A stretch of 19,391 bases of DNA from an uncultured Kiritimatiellota bacterium (lineage in GTDB: Bacteria > Verrucomicrobiota > Kiritimatiellia > RFP12 > UBA1067), in contig CAKUCX010000066.1 of assembly GCA_934643865.1 (NCBI GenBank), positions 1 through 19,391 on the forward strand. The letters are read 5' to 3'. The position numbers and the translations under genes were made by a program. Position 1 is the stretch's first letter. Each line of letters opens with the position of its first letter. The notes under the pieces were generated by a model that searched no databases, had not been told where the DNA came from, and saw only the letters and a program-made list of their open reading frames with translations. Below are positions 7,527 through 13,918 of the stretch, one piece after another.

Positions 7527-7527
7527 G

Positions 7528-7563
7528 GCCGGGCCGCGCGCCAAGCGTCCGGCATCCGTTTTT
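7528..7563 (+). terminator. Terminator after the tol cluster, overlapping the lepA promoter
   Basis: GCCGG (7528-7532) pairs with CCGGC (7549-7553) around a GC-rich loop, and TTTTT (7559-7563) follows 5 nt later. The last T belongs to the TGG extension of the lepA -10, so terminator and promoter are directly joined. Confidence 0.45.
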
Positions 7564-7571
7564 GGTATACT
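7563..7571 (+). promoter_or_regulatory. Extended -10 promoter of lepA
   Basis: TGG + TATACT (7566-7571). No -35 is visible at 17-bp spacing (AAGCGT at 7543). The ATG at 7583 lies 11 nt after the -10, giving a predicted leader of roughly five bases and no Shine-Dalgarno. The start context GCCTATG is shared with rnhC and panB. Confidence 0.65.
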
Positions 7572-7582
7572 CGGCGGCGCCT

Positions 7583-9400
7583 ATGGAGACGACACTCGAC
7601 AACATCCGCAACTTCTGCATCATCGCGCACGTGGACCACGGGAAGACGACGCTCAGCGACCGCATCCTCGAACTCACGAAGGCCGTGCCGCTGCGCGAGC
7701 TGAAGGAGCAGACGCTCGACGCGATGGACCTGGAGCGCGAGCGCGGCATCACGATCAAGAGCCACCCCGTCTCGATGGTGTACCACGCGAAGGACGGGAA
7801 ACGCTACCTCTTCAACCTCATCGACACGCCCGGCCACGTCGACTTCGCCTACGAGGTGAGCCGGTCGATGGGCGCGTGCGAGGGTGCGCTCTTGGTCGTG
7901 GACGCCGCGCAGGGCGTGGAGGCGCAGACCGTCGCGAACACCTACTTCGCGCAGGACGCGCACCTGGAGATCGTGCCCGTCCTCAACAAGGTCGACCTGC
8001 CCGGCGCGGACGTGGCGGGCGTCTCGCAGCAGGTGGAGGACATCCTCGCGATCCCGATGGACGAGCCTCTGCTCGTCTCCGCGAAGACGGGCGTGGGGTG
8101 CCCCGACGTGCTGGAGGCCATCGTGACGCGCATCCCGCCGCCGAAGACGCGCGGCGTCGATGCGCCCCTCCGGGCCCTCGTCTTCGACTCCGTCTTCGAC
8201 GAGTTCCGGGGCGTGATCACCTACGTGCGCATCGTGGACGGCGCGGTGAAGAGCGGCGACACGGTGAAGTTCATGAGTTCGGGCGTCACGACGACGCTCC
8301 ACGAAGTGGGCATCTTCTCGCCCACGAAGAAGCCCGCCGACCGGCTGGAGGCCGGGCAGGTGGGCTACCTCGTGGGGACGGTGAAGGATCCGAGCGAGAT
8401 CAAGATCGGCGATACCGTGACGACGGCGCGCCTCGGCTCGGACGAGCCGCTCCCCGGTTTCAAGGAGCTGCGGCCGACGGTGTTCTGCGGCATCTACCCG
8501 ATGTCGACGGACGAGTTCGACAAGGTGCGCCAGGGCCTTGAGAAGCTGCACCTCAACGACGCCGCCTTCTCCTTCCACCACGAAAGCTCGATCGCGCTCG
8601 GCTTCGGCTTCCGCTGCGGCTTCCTCGGCCTCCTCCACATGGAAATCGTGCAGGAGCGCCTGCGGCGCGAGTTCAACCTCGACATCATCTCGACGACGCC
8701 GGGCGTCGTCTACAAGGTGAAGATGAAGGACGGCACGGTGAAGGATCTCGACAACCCGCTCCAGATGCCGGAGCCGAGCACATACGAGTCGATTTCCGAG
8801 CCGATCATCAAGGCGCGCATCATCACGCCGAGCGACGTGATCGGCGACGTGATGCGCATCGTCCTCGACCGGCGCGGCGTCCTGGAGGGGACCGAGACGG
8901 TGGACGGCCACCGCGTGATGCTCCACTGCACGCTGCCGCTCAACGAGATCCTCATCGACTTCCACGACACGCTCAAGTCGGTGTCGCACGGCTACGCCTC
9001 GATGGACTACGAGCCGGCGGGCTACCAGGAGAGCGACATCGTGCGCATGGACATCCTGCTCAACTCCGAGCAGGTGGACGCCTTCGCGACGATGGTCCAC
9101 CGCGACAAGGCGCGCGCGCGCGGCATCCAGATGTGCAAGGCGCTCGCCGAGACGATTCCGCCGCACATGTTCAAGATCCCCGTGCAGGCGGCGATCGGGC
9201 GCGAGATCATCGCGCGCGAGGACATCCGCCCGTTCCGCAAGGACGTTCTCGCGAAGCTCTACGGCGGCGACGTGACGCGCAAGATGAAGGTGCTGGAGAA
9301 GCAGAAGCGCGGCAAGGCGCGCATGAAGGAGTTCGGCCACGTCCACGTGCCGCAGAGCGCGTTCATCGCCGTCCTCAAGGGAACCGTGAAGGAGACGTAG
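7583..9400 (+). CDS. lepA: Elongation factor 4 (LepA GTPase)
   Basis: LepA/EF4 is a ribosome-associated translational GTPase implicated in initiation and in stress-related elongation. The 605-residue length matches the family. GTPase motifs are all present: G1 AHVDHGKTT (15-23), G2 RGITIKS (54-60), G3 DTPGH (81-85), G4 NKVD (135-138) and G5 SAKTG (166-170). EF-G-like domains and the LepA-specific C-terminal domain follow, including YGGDVTRKMKVLEKQKRGKARM close to the end. A much longer upstream open frame exists only because the tolA gene is open in another frame. ATG 7583 gives the canonical N-terminus METTLDNIRNFCIIAHVDHG. It appears monocistronic, between the tol terminator and the ribH promoter. 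Confidence 0.97.
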   Translation: METTLDNIRNFCIIAHVDHGKTTLSDRILELTKAVPLRELKEQTLDAMDLERERGITIKSHPVSMVYHAKDGKRYLFNLIDTPGHVDFAYEVSRSMGACEGALLVVDAAQGVEAQTVANTYFAQDAHLEIVPVLNKVDLPGADVAGVSQQVEDILAIPMDEPLLVSAKTGVGCPDVLEAIVTRIPPPKTRGVDAPLRALVFDSVFDEFRGVITYVRIVDGAVKSGDTVKFMSSGVTTTLHEVGIFSPTKKPADRLEAGQVGYLVGTVKDPSEIKIGDTVTTARLGSDEPLPGFKELRPTVFCGIYPMSTDEFDKVRQGLEKLHLNDAAFSFHHESSIALGFGFRCGFLGLLHMEIVQERLRREFNLDIISTTPGVVYKVKMKDGTVKDLDNPLQMPEPSTYESISEPIIKARIITPSDVIGDVMRIVLDRRGVLEGTETVDGHRVMLHCTLPLNEILIDFHDTLKSVSHGYASMDYEPAGYQESDIVRMDILLNSEQVDAFATMVHRDKARARGIQMCKALAETIPPHMFKIPVQAAIGREIIAREDIRPFRKDVLAKLYGGDVTRKMKVLEKQKRGKARMKEFGHVHVPQSAFIAVLKGTVKET

Positions 9401-9450
9401 CGCGTGTCGGCGCGCGGCGCGCGGAAAAACGGACAAAAATGTCGCAAGGG

Positions 9451-9478
9451 AGGCGGTTCGGGCTTGCCCCGCCCGCCT
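9451..9478 (+). terminator. Hairpin between lepA and ribH, interleaved with the ribH -35
   Basis: AGGCGG (9451-9456) pairs with CCGCCT (9473-9478), and inside it GGGC (9460-9463) faces GCCC (9466-9469), with symmetrical 3-nt internal bulges. TCTTG follows. The inner loop and 3' arm are the TTGCCC -35 of the ribH promoter. Confidence 0.4.
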
Positions 9479-9492
9479 TCTTGTGAGATAAT
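9464..9492 (+). promoter_or_regulatory. Promoter of ribH
   Basis: TTGCCC at 9464-9469, 17-bp spacer, TGA then GATAAT at 9487-9492 (extended -10). A leader of about 24 nt follows, with AAAGGA (9512-9517) 5 nt before ATG 9523, so this unit is not leaderless. Confidence 0.7.
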
Positions 9493-9522
9493 GGCCTCCA
9501 TTCCCAATCCGAAAGGACGACG

Positions 9523-9987
9523 ATGAAGACAATCGAAGGCAATTTGACGGCAAAGGGGCTGAAGATCGCGCTCGTGGCGAGCCGCTTCAACTCCTTTCTG
9601 GTGGAGCAGCTTGTGAAGGGCGCGGAGGATGCGTTCATGCGCCTCGGCGGCAGCGAAGACGACCTTCTCCTCGTGCGCGTCCCCGGCGCGTACGAGATCC
9701 CCGTCGCGGCGAAGAAGCTCGCGGCGTCAGGCCGGTACGACGCGGTCGTCGGCCTCGGCGCGGTCGTGCAGGGCGCGACGGCGCATGCGGGGCTCATCTG
9801 CGAGACGACGGCGCGCGCGTTCAGCCAGATCGCGCTGGAGACGGGCGTGCCCGTGACGGACGGCGTGGTGAGCGCGGAGAACCTGGAGCAGGCGGTCGAG
9901 CGCTGCGGCACGAAGCAGGGCAACAAGGGCTTTGCGGCGACGCAGGTGGCCATCGAGGTCGTGAACGCGCTCCGGCAGCTCGGCTGA
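9523..9987 (+). CDS. ribH: 6,7-dimethyl-8-ribityllumazine synthase
   Basis: RibH condenses 5-amino-6-ribitylaminouracil with 3,4-dihydroxy-2-butanone 4-phosphate, the penultimate step of riboflavin synthesis; members assemble as pentamers or icosahedra. The 154-residue length is typical. Substrate-binding R21-F22-N23 in SRFNSF, the PGAYEIP loop (54-60), the catalytic histidine H88 in GATAHAG, and the phosphate-binding VERCGTKQGNKG (R127) are visible. The usual IRGxTxHFD segment reads VQGATAHAG (Arg to Gln, Phe to Ala, Asp to Gly), and the usual FGVLT reads DGVVS, so the active-site loops are divergent. Other riboflavin genes are not nearby. The 53-nt gap to the phosphofructokinase gene has no clear promoter, so the two may be cotranscribed. 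Confidence 0.92.
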   Translation: MKTIEGNLTAKGLKIALVASRFNSFLVEQLVKGAEDAFMRLGGSEDDLLLVRVPGAYEIPVAAKKLAASGRYDAVVGLGAVVQGATAHAGLICETTARAFSQIALETGVPVTDGVVSAENLEQAVERCGTKQGNKGFAATQVAIEVVNALRQLG

Positions 9988-10004
9988 GCGCGGCCCTGTG
10001 CGAT

Positions 10005-10026
10005 TTCAACGTTCAACGTTTCAACG
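10005..10026 (+). repeat. Triple TTCAACG repeat in the pfp leader
   Basis: TTCAACG occurs at 10005-10011, 10012-10018 and 10020-10026, the third after one extra T. The junctions create two AACGTT palindromes (10008-10013, 10015-10020). The block ends immediately before the AAAGG ribosome binding site (10027-10031). It is AT-rich relative to its surroundings. Confidence 0.6.
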
Positions 10027-10040
10027 AAAGGTAGAAGAAC

Positions 10041-11273
10041 ATGGCAGTCAAGAAGGTGGCGTTCCTCACGGCGGGCGGGCTTGCGCCCTGTCTCAGTTCC
10101 TCGATCGGGTTCCTGATCGACGAGTACACGAAGAAGGCGCCGGACGTCGAGATGATCGGCTACGTCAACGGCTATATGGGCCTCCTCAAGGGCGAGTCGA
10201 TTCCCGTCACGCCCGAGGTGCGCCAGAACGCGCTCGTCCTCACGAAGCACGGCGGCAGCCCGATCGGCAACAGCCGCGTGAAGCTCACGAACGTGGCGGA
10301 CTGCGTGAAGCGCGGGCTCGTGAAGGAGGGCGAGGACCCGCTCAAGGTCGCGGCGGACCAGCTCGTGAAGGACGGCGTCGACGTCCTCCACACGATCGGC
10401 GGCGACGACACGAACACGACGGCGGCGGACCTCGCGGCATACCTCGCGAAGAACGGCTACGCGCTGACGGTCGTGGGCCTCCCCAAGACGATCGACAACG
10501 ACGTCTACCCGATCAAGCAGTCCCTCGGCGCCTACACGGCGGCGGAGGAGGGCGCGAAGTTCTTCATGAACGTCGTCAAGGAGAACAGCGCGAACCCGCG
10601 CGCGCTCATCGTCCACGAGGTGATGGGGCGCAACTGCGGGTGGCTGACGGCGTTCACGGCGATCGCCTACCACAAGATGCTCGGCCGCCGCATCAGCTTC
10701 CTCCCCGCGTTCGGCCTCACGCGCGAGCGCCAGGACGTCCACGCGGTGTACGTGCCCGAGGCGAAGGTCGACATCGAGGCCGAGGCCAAGCGCCTGCGGG
10801 CGATCATGGACAAGTACGACTGCGTGAACATCTTCGTCTCCGAGGGTGCGTGCGTGAAGCAGATCATCGCCGAGCTCAAGAAGCAGGGCGAGGAGATCCC
10901 GCTGGATGCGTTCGGCCACCCCCGGCTCGACAAGGTGAACGTGGGGCAGTACTTCGCCAAGCAGTTCGCGGCGAAGATCGGCGCGGAGAAGACGCAGGTC
11001 TTCAAGAGCGGCTACTTCGCCCGCGCGGCGGCGCCGAACAAGAAGGACCTGCGCCTCATCCACGCCTGCGCGGAGAAGGCGGTGGCGTGCGCGCTCGCCG
11101 GCGTCGGCGGCGTCGTCGGCAAGGACGAGGACCGGCACAACGAGCTGCGCGCGTGCGAGTTCGATCGCATCAAGGGCGGCAAGCCGTTCAACGTGCGCAA
11201 CAGCCGCTTCCGCAAGCTGCTCAAGGAAATCGGCCAGCCGCGCCCCCGCAAGACGCGCGTCGTGAAGAAGTAA
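10041..11273 (+). CDS. pfp: Pyrophosphate-dependent 6-phosphofructokinase
   Basis: A 410-residue member of the PfkA fold family that phosphorylates fructose-6-phosphate. Two substitutions mark it as PPi-dependent rather than ATP-dependent: the phosphoryl-donor loop reads GGDDT (120-124, Asp where ATP enzymes have Gly), and the catalytic loop reads PKTIDND (148-154, Lys where ATP enzymes have Gly). Further motifs are TAGGLAPC (10-17) at the N-terminus and substrate-binding MGRNCGW (195-201). PPi enzymes are reversible and can serve glycolysis and gluconeogenesis, common in energy-limited anaerobes. AAAGG (10027-10031) lies 9 nt before the ATG. A degenerate HAD protein follows after 25 nt, probably in the same transcript. 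Confidence 0.93.
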   Translation: MAVKKVAFLTAGGLAPCLSSSIGFLIDEYTKKAPDVEMIGYVNGYMGLLKGESIPVTPEVRQNALVLTKHGGSPIGNSRVKLTNVADCVKRGLVKEGEDPLKVAADQLVKDGVDVLHTIGGDDTNTTAADLAAYLAKNGYALTVVGLPKTIDNDVYPIKQSLGAYTAAEEGAKFFMNVVKENSANPRALIVHEVMGRNCGWLTAFTAIAYHKMLGRRISFLPAFGLTRERQDVHAVYVPEAKVDIEAEAKRLRAIMDKYDCVNIFVSEGACVKQIIAELKKQGEEIPLDAFGHPRLDKVNVGQYFAKQFAAKIGAEKTQVFKSGYFARAAAPNKKDLRLIHACAEKAVACALAGVGGVVGKDEDRHNELRACEFDRIKGGKPFNVRNSRFRKLLKEIGQPRPRKTRVVKK

Positions 11274-11298
11274 GGGTCCGCCGGAAAGGAACCCAACC

Positions 11299-11979
11299 AT
11301 GGCAGAAGAGAAGAAGTCCATTCCGCGCGGCGTGGTCGTCGAGTTCGACTTCGCCGTCGTCGACGGCGCGCAGATCCTGTTCGACGTCGCGAAGAAGGTC
11401 CTCGCCCCCGTGGGCGTCGATCTGACGGTCAAGCTGGAGGCGTCGCATCTCGTGGGCGGCAACTACCAGGGCGGCCTCGCCGAGCTTTTCAGGGCTCTGG
11501 ACGTCAAGGCCGACGCGGCGGCCGTCGCGCAGGAGCTTGCGGCGGCGTTCAGGGCCGCGCTCGCCGAGGCGTGCGCCGCGGCCGTCACGCCCGGCTTCAA
11601 GGCGTTCGTGAAGGGCCTGACGGCGCGCGGGCTGAAGGTCGTCGTCGCGACGCGCGCAGACCTCGACGCGCTTCGCCCCGCGCTGGCGGACCTCGACGCC
11701 GGCCTCGTCGTCCCCTATGCCGAGCCGTCGAACACCTACGGCAACTGCAAGTGGGACGCCTGGCGCCGCGCGTGCGGACAGAACGACCTCGTCAACATGC
11801 TCGCGGTGGCGGTGACGGGTTCGGGCAAGGGCGTGAAGAGCGCGCTCGTCGCGGGCCTGAGCGCCCTCGCGGTCGAACACCCCCACGTCGCCTACCAGGA
11901 CTTCGGCGGCGCGGACGCCGTCGTCTCGGGCTTCGACGCGAAGCTTGCGGACGTCGTCTTCCGCATGCTGCACATCTAG
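11299..11979 (+). CDS. HAD-fold protein with degenerate catalytic motifs
   Basis: A 226-residue protein that follows the layout of beta-phosphoglucomutase-like HAD phosphatases: motif I strand VVVEFDFAVVDG (12-23), helical cap (about 25-95), motif II VVVATR (114-119), motif III lysine in NCKWDAW (K151), a motif IV-like segment AVTGSGKGVKSALVAGL (171-187) and the final GGADAVVSGF (203-212). Motif I keeps the nucleophile (D17) but has Ala at the +2 position (D-F-A instead of DxD). The motif IV acids that hold magnesium (usually GDS or EDS) read T-G-S. It may therefore be inactive as a phosphatase or do altered chemistry; phosphonatases also have DxA in motif I. AAAGGA lies 8 nt before the ATG, 25 nt after pfp, suggesting a function tied to the phosphofructokinase. 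That link is inference. Confidence 0.7.
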   Translation: MAEEKKSIPRGVVVEFDFAVVDGAQILFDVAKKVLAPVGVDLTVKLEASHLVGGNYQGGLAELFRALDVKADAAAVAQELAAAFRAALAEACAAAVTPGFKAFVKGLTARGLKVVVATRADLDALRPALADLDAGLVVPYAEPSNTYGNCKWDAWRRACGQNDLVNMLAVAVTGSGKGVKSALVAGLSALAVEHPHVAYQDFGGADAVVSGFDAKLADVVFRMLHI

Positions 11980-11984
11980 GGAGA

Positions 11985-12046
11985 TTAAGTGGTTAAGTAG
12001 TTAAGTGATTAAGTGCCTAAAGCGACTTAACTACTTAACCACTTAA
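11985..12046 (+). terminator. Perfect 22-bp inverted repeat, possible terminator or cruciform
   Basis: The arm at 11985-12006 is exactly complementary to 12025-12046 with an 18-nt loop, starting 5 nt after the HAD gene stop. A second identical right arm at 12074-12095 gives an alternative pairing. Stems are A/T-dominated and no T-run follows directly; the T tracts lie 110-140 nt further on. A role in ending the upstream transcript is inference. Confidence 0.45.
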
Positions 12047-12183
12047 AGCGAAGCGACTTAACCACTTTAAGCGACTTAACTACTTAACCACTTAAAGCGA
12101 AGCGACTTAACTACTTAAAGCGAAGCGACTTAACCACTTAAAGCGAAGCGGCTTAATTTTTTTTTAAGCGAAGCGACTTAATT
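11985..12183. repeat. AT-rich modular octamer/heptamer repeat array
   Basis: Almost the whole 215-nt gap between the HAD gene and mazG is a composite repeat. Four TTAAGTNN octamers (from 11985, 11993, 12001, 12009) face at least twelve ACTTAANN octamers and close variants (from 12025 to 12176). Heptamer spacers CGAAGCG occur at 12049, 12098, 12121, 12144 and 12169. The 16-mer AAGCGAAGCGACTTAA occurs at 12046, 12095, 12118, 12166 and with one mismatch at 12141. A 43-bp direct repeat spans 12020-12062 and 12069-12111 (period 49). Poly-T tracts of 9 and 7 lie at 12157-12165 and 12182-12188. Composition contrasts sharply with the GC-rich surroundings. TTAA in every unit places stop codons in all frames of both strands. 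Confidence 0.9.
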
Positions 12184-12194
12184 TTTTTCATTCC

Positions 12195-12989
12195 ATGTCC
12201 GGCATAGAACGACTTCATTCCATCATGCTCCGCCTCCGCGACCCGGAGACGGGGTGTCCGTGGGACCGCGTGCAGACGCTCTCGACGCTCAAGCCGTGCG
12301 TCCTGGAGGAGACCTACGAACTGCTCGCCGCGATGGACCGCCCCGAGGACACGGCGAACTACGTGGAGGAGCTCGGCGACGTGCTTCTCCAGGTGATGTT
12401 CCAGTGCGTGATGGCCGAGCAGGAGGGGCGCTTCACCTTCGACGACGTCGCGAACGCGATCGCGGACAAGCTGGTGCGCCGGCATCCGCACGTCTTCGGC
12501 GACGCCGTCGCGAACGACCCCGCGACCGTCCTGAAGAACTGGGAGCAGATCAAGCAGCAGGAACACCGCAAGGAGGCGCGCCACAGCGCGCTCGACGGCG
12601 TGCCGCCGACGCTGCCCGCGCTCCTGAAGGCGCAGCGCTCGCAGGAGAAGGCGGCGCGCGTGGGGTTCGACTGGAAGGACGCGAAGGGGCCGCTCGCGAA
12701 GATCCGCGAGGAGCTTGCCGAGCTGGAGGAGGCCGTGGCCGCCTCCGACGACACGGCGCGCGATCCGCACGTGAAGGAGGAGCTGGGCGACCTGCTCTTC
12801 TCCGCGACGAACCTCGCGCGCCACCTGAAGGCCGACGCCGAAAGCGCGCTGGAGGGGGCGACCGCCAAGTTCGCGCGGCGCTTCCGCGCGGTCGAGGCCG
12901 GGGCGAAGGAGGCCGGGCGCGACCTGAAGGCCATGTCCCTCGCGGAGATGGACGCCCTGTGGGACGCGGCGAAGGGGCGTGTACCTTGA
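12195..12989 (+). CDS. mazG: Nucleoside triphosphate pyrophosphohydrolase
   Basis: MazG hydrolyses (d)NTPs to NMP and pyrophosphate, cleansing the nucleotide pool. The 264-residue protein has the two tandem MazG domains of the long form. The N-terminal domain begins with RDPETGCPWDRVQT (15-28), has EE at 38-39 with E42 (EETYE), and ELGDVLLQ at 59-66. The second carries KIREELAELEEAV followed by EELGDLLF. The linker includes HPHVFGD and KNWEQIKQQE, both typical. ATG 12195 gives MSGIERL. There is no ribosome binding site; the preceding bases are the T-rich end of the repeat array, and no standard extended -10 is visible at the spacing used elsewhere. The ispH start overlaps its stop. Confidence 0.94.
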   Translation: MSGIERLHSIMLRLRDPETGCPWDRVQTLSTLKPCVLEETYELLAAMDRPEDTANYVEELGDVLLQVMFQCVMAEQEGRFTFDDVANAIADKLVRRHPHVFGDAVANDPATVLKNWEQIKQQEHRKEARHSALDGVPPTLPALLKAQRSQEKAARVGFDWKDAKGPLAKIREELAELEEAVAASDDTARDPHVKEELGDLLFSATNLARHLKADAESALEGATAKFARRFRAVEAGAKEAGRDLKAMSLAEMDALWDAAKGRVP

Positions 12990-13900
12990 GGGTCGAGGTC
13001 CTGGAACCGCATGGCTTCTGCATGGGCGTGAGGGCCGCCATTGAAAAGGCGCTTCACGCCCTTGCCGTTTCCGGGCCGCTCTTCTGCCTGCACGAGCTCG
13101 TCCACAACGAGACCGTGGTGGCCGACCTGCGGGCGAAGGGGATGCAGGTGGTGGCGGACCTCGCGGAGGTGCCGGAGGGGGGGACGGTCCTCTTCTCCGC
13201 GCATGGCGTGGGCCCGGAGGCGCGGCACGAGGCGGCGCGGCGCGGGCTGCGGGTCATCGACGCGACCTGTCCGTTCGTGGCGCGCGTCCACCGCCAGGTG
13301 CGGACGTACGCCGCGCGGGGGCTCGCCGTCGTCGTGGTGGGGCATGCGGACCACGTGGAGGTGCGCGGCGTCGTGGACGAAGCGCGCGCGGCGGGGGCAC
13401 CGGTGGCCGTGGTGGCGACGCCGGAGGACGTGGCGGCGCGGCCCTTCCCGCCGGACGCGCAGATCGGCGTCGTGTGCCAGACGACGCTCTCGGGCGACGC
13501 GCTCCAGGACGTGCGGGCGGCCCTGCGCGCATCCTACGCGCACGTGGAGACGACGCCTGCGGCCGAGGTCTGCACGGCGACGCGCGACCGGCAGGAGGCG
13601 GTGCGCCGCTACGTCGCGCGCGGCGGGCGGCACGTCCTCGTCCTCGGGAGCGCGGCGAGCTCGAACACGCGCCGCCTCGTGGAGATCGCCGAGGGGGGCG
13701 GCGCGCGGGCCTGGCGGGCGGCGACGTGGGACGAGCTGGCCGCCTGCGACTTCACGGGCGTGGAGGCGCTCGGCATGACGGCGGGCGCGTCGACGCCCGA
13801 ACCGTTCTTCGGGCAGGTCCGCGGCCGTCTCGCGGCGGGATGTCCATGCCGCGCCGCCCCCGCCGGGCGCGCGTCCCGCGCCTTGTTGCGCGCCCGTTGA
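12986..13900 (+). CDS. ispH: 4-hydroxy-3-methylbut-2-enyl diphosphate reductase
   Basis: IspH (LytB) is the last enzyme of the MEP isoprenoid pathway, an oxygen-sensitive iron-sulfur enzyme forming IPP and DMAPP. Of 304 residues, the three cluster cysteines are C12 (GFCMGV), C95 (DATCPFV) and C196 (EVCTATRDRQ). Substrate-binding residues are seen in HELVHNETVV (H40), GHADHVEV (H123, E125), CQTTLS (164-169), SSNTRRLVE (225-233) and GMTAGASTPE (263-272). The start is TTG 12986, overlapping the mazG stop as TTGA, with AAGGGG 8 nt upstream. No ATG or GTG in frame lies before the essential first cysteine. The C-terminus runs about 25 residues beyond the core and contains CPC. The rlmB promoter -35 lies inside its 3' end. 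Confidence 0.93.
   Translation: MRVEVLEPHGFCMGVRAAIEKALHALAVSGPLFCLHELVHNETVVADLRAKGMQVVADLAEVPEGGTVLFSAHGVGPEARHEAARRGLRVIDATCPFVARVHRQVRTYAARGLAVVVVGHADHVEVRGVVDEARAAGAPVAVVATPEDVAARPFPPDAQIGVVCQTTLSGDALQDVRAALRASYAHVETTPAAEVCTATRDRQEAVRRYVARGGRHVLVLGSAASSNTRRLVEIAEGGGARAWRAATWDELAACDFTGVEALGMTAGASTPEPFFGQVRGRLAAGCPCRAAPAGRASRALLRAR
13864..13896 (+). terminator. 9-bp GC stem at the end of ispH
   Basis: CGGGCGCGC (13864-13872) is perfectly complementary to GCGCGCCCG (13888-13896) with a 15-nt loop. It lies within the last codons of ispH and directly upstream of the rlmB -10, and its loop carries the proposed -35. TTG follows rather than a T-run. Confidence 0.35.
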
Positions 13901-13911
13901 TGTGCTATACT
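13883..13911 (+). promoter_or_regulatory. Promoter of rlmB
   Basis: TTGTTG at 13883-13888, 17-bp spacer, TGC then TATACT at 13906-13911 (extended -10). ATG 13919 is 7 nt downstream with no ribosome binding site, predicting a nearly leaderless mRNA. Confidence 0.7.
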
Positions 13912-13918
13912 GGGGCGG

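Noticed and set aside
9997..10010. A promoter for pfp (TGTG followed by GATTTC)
   Set aside because: The hexamer matches the -10 consensus poorly and no -35 is present; readthrough from ribH is simpler.
9375..11462. A 695-codon minus-strand frame opposite ribH and pfp, and similar long minus-strand frames opposite lepA and panB
   Set aside because: They mirror the codon-position bias of the + strand genes and have no recognisable domains or ribosome binding sites.
11985..12183. CRISPR array or plasmid-type iterons
   Set aside because: There are no unique spacers between repeats, units are 7-8 bp and no cas or replication initiator gene is present. An iteron-like role cannot be excluded but nothing supports it.
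12177..12194. A standard extended -10 for mazG
   Set aside because: Only T-rich sequence is found at the spacing used by other units; no TGnTATAAT-like element is visible, so the mazG promoter remains unidentified.
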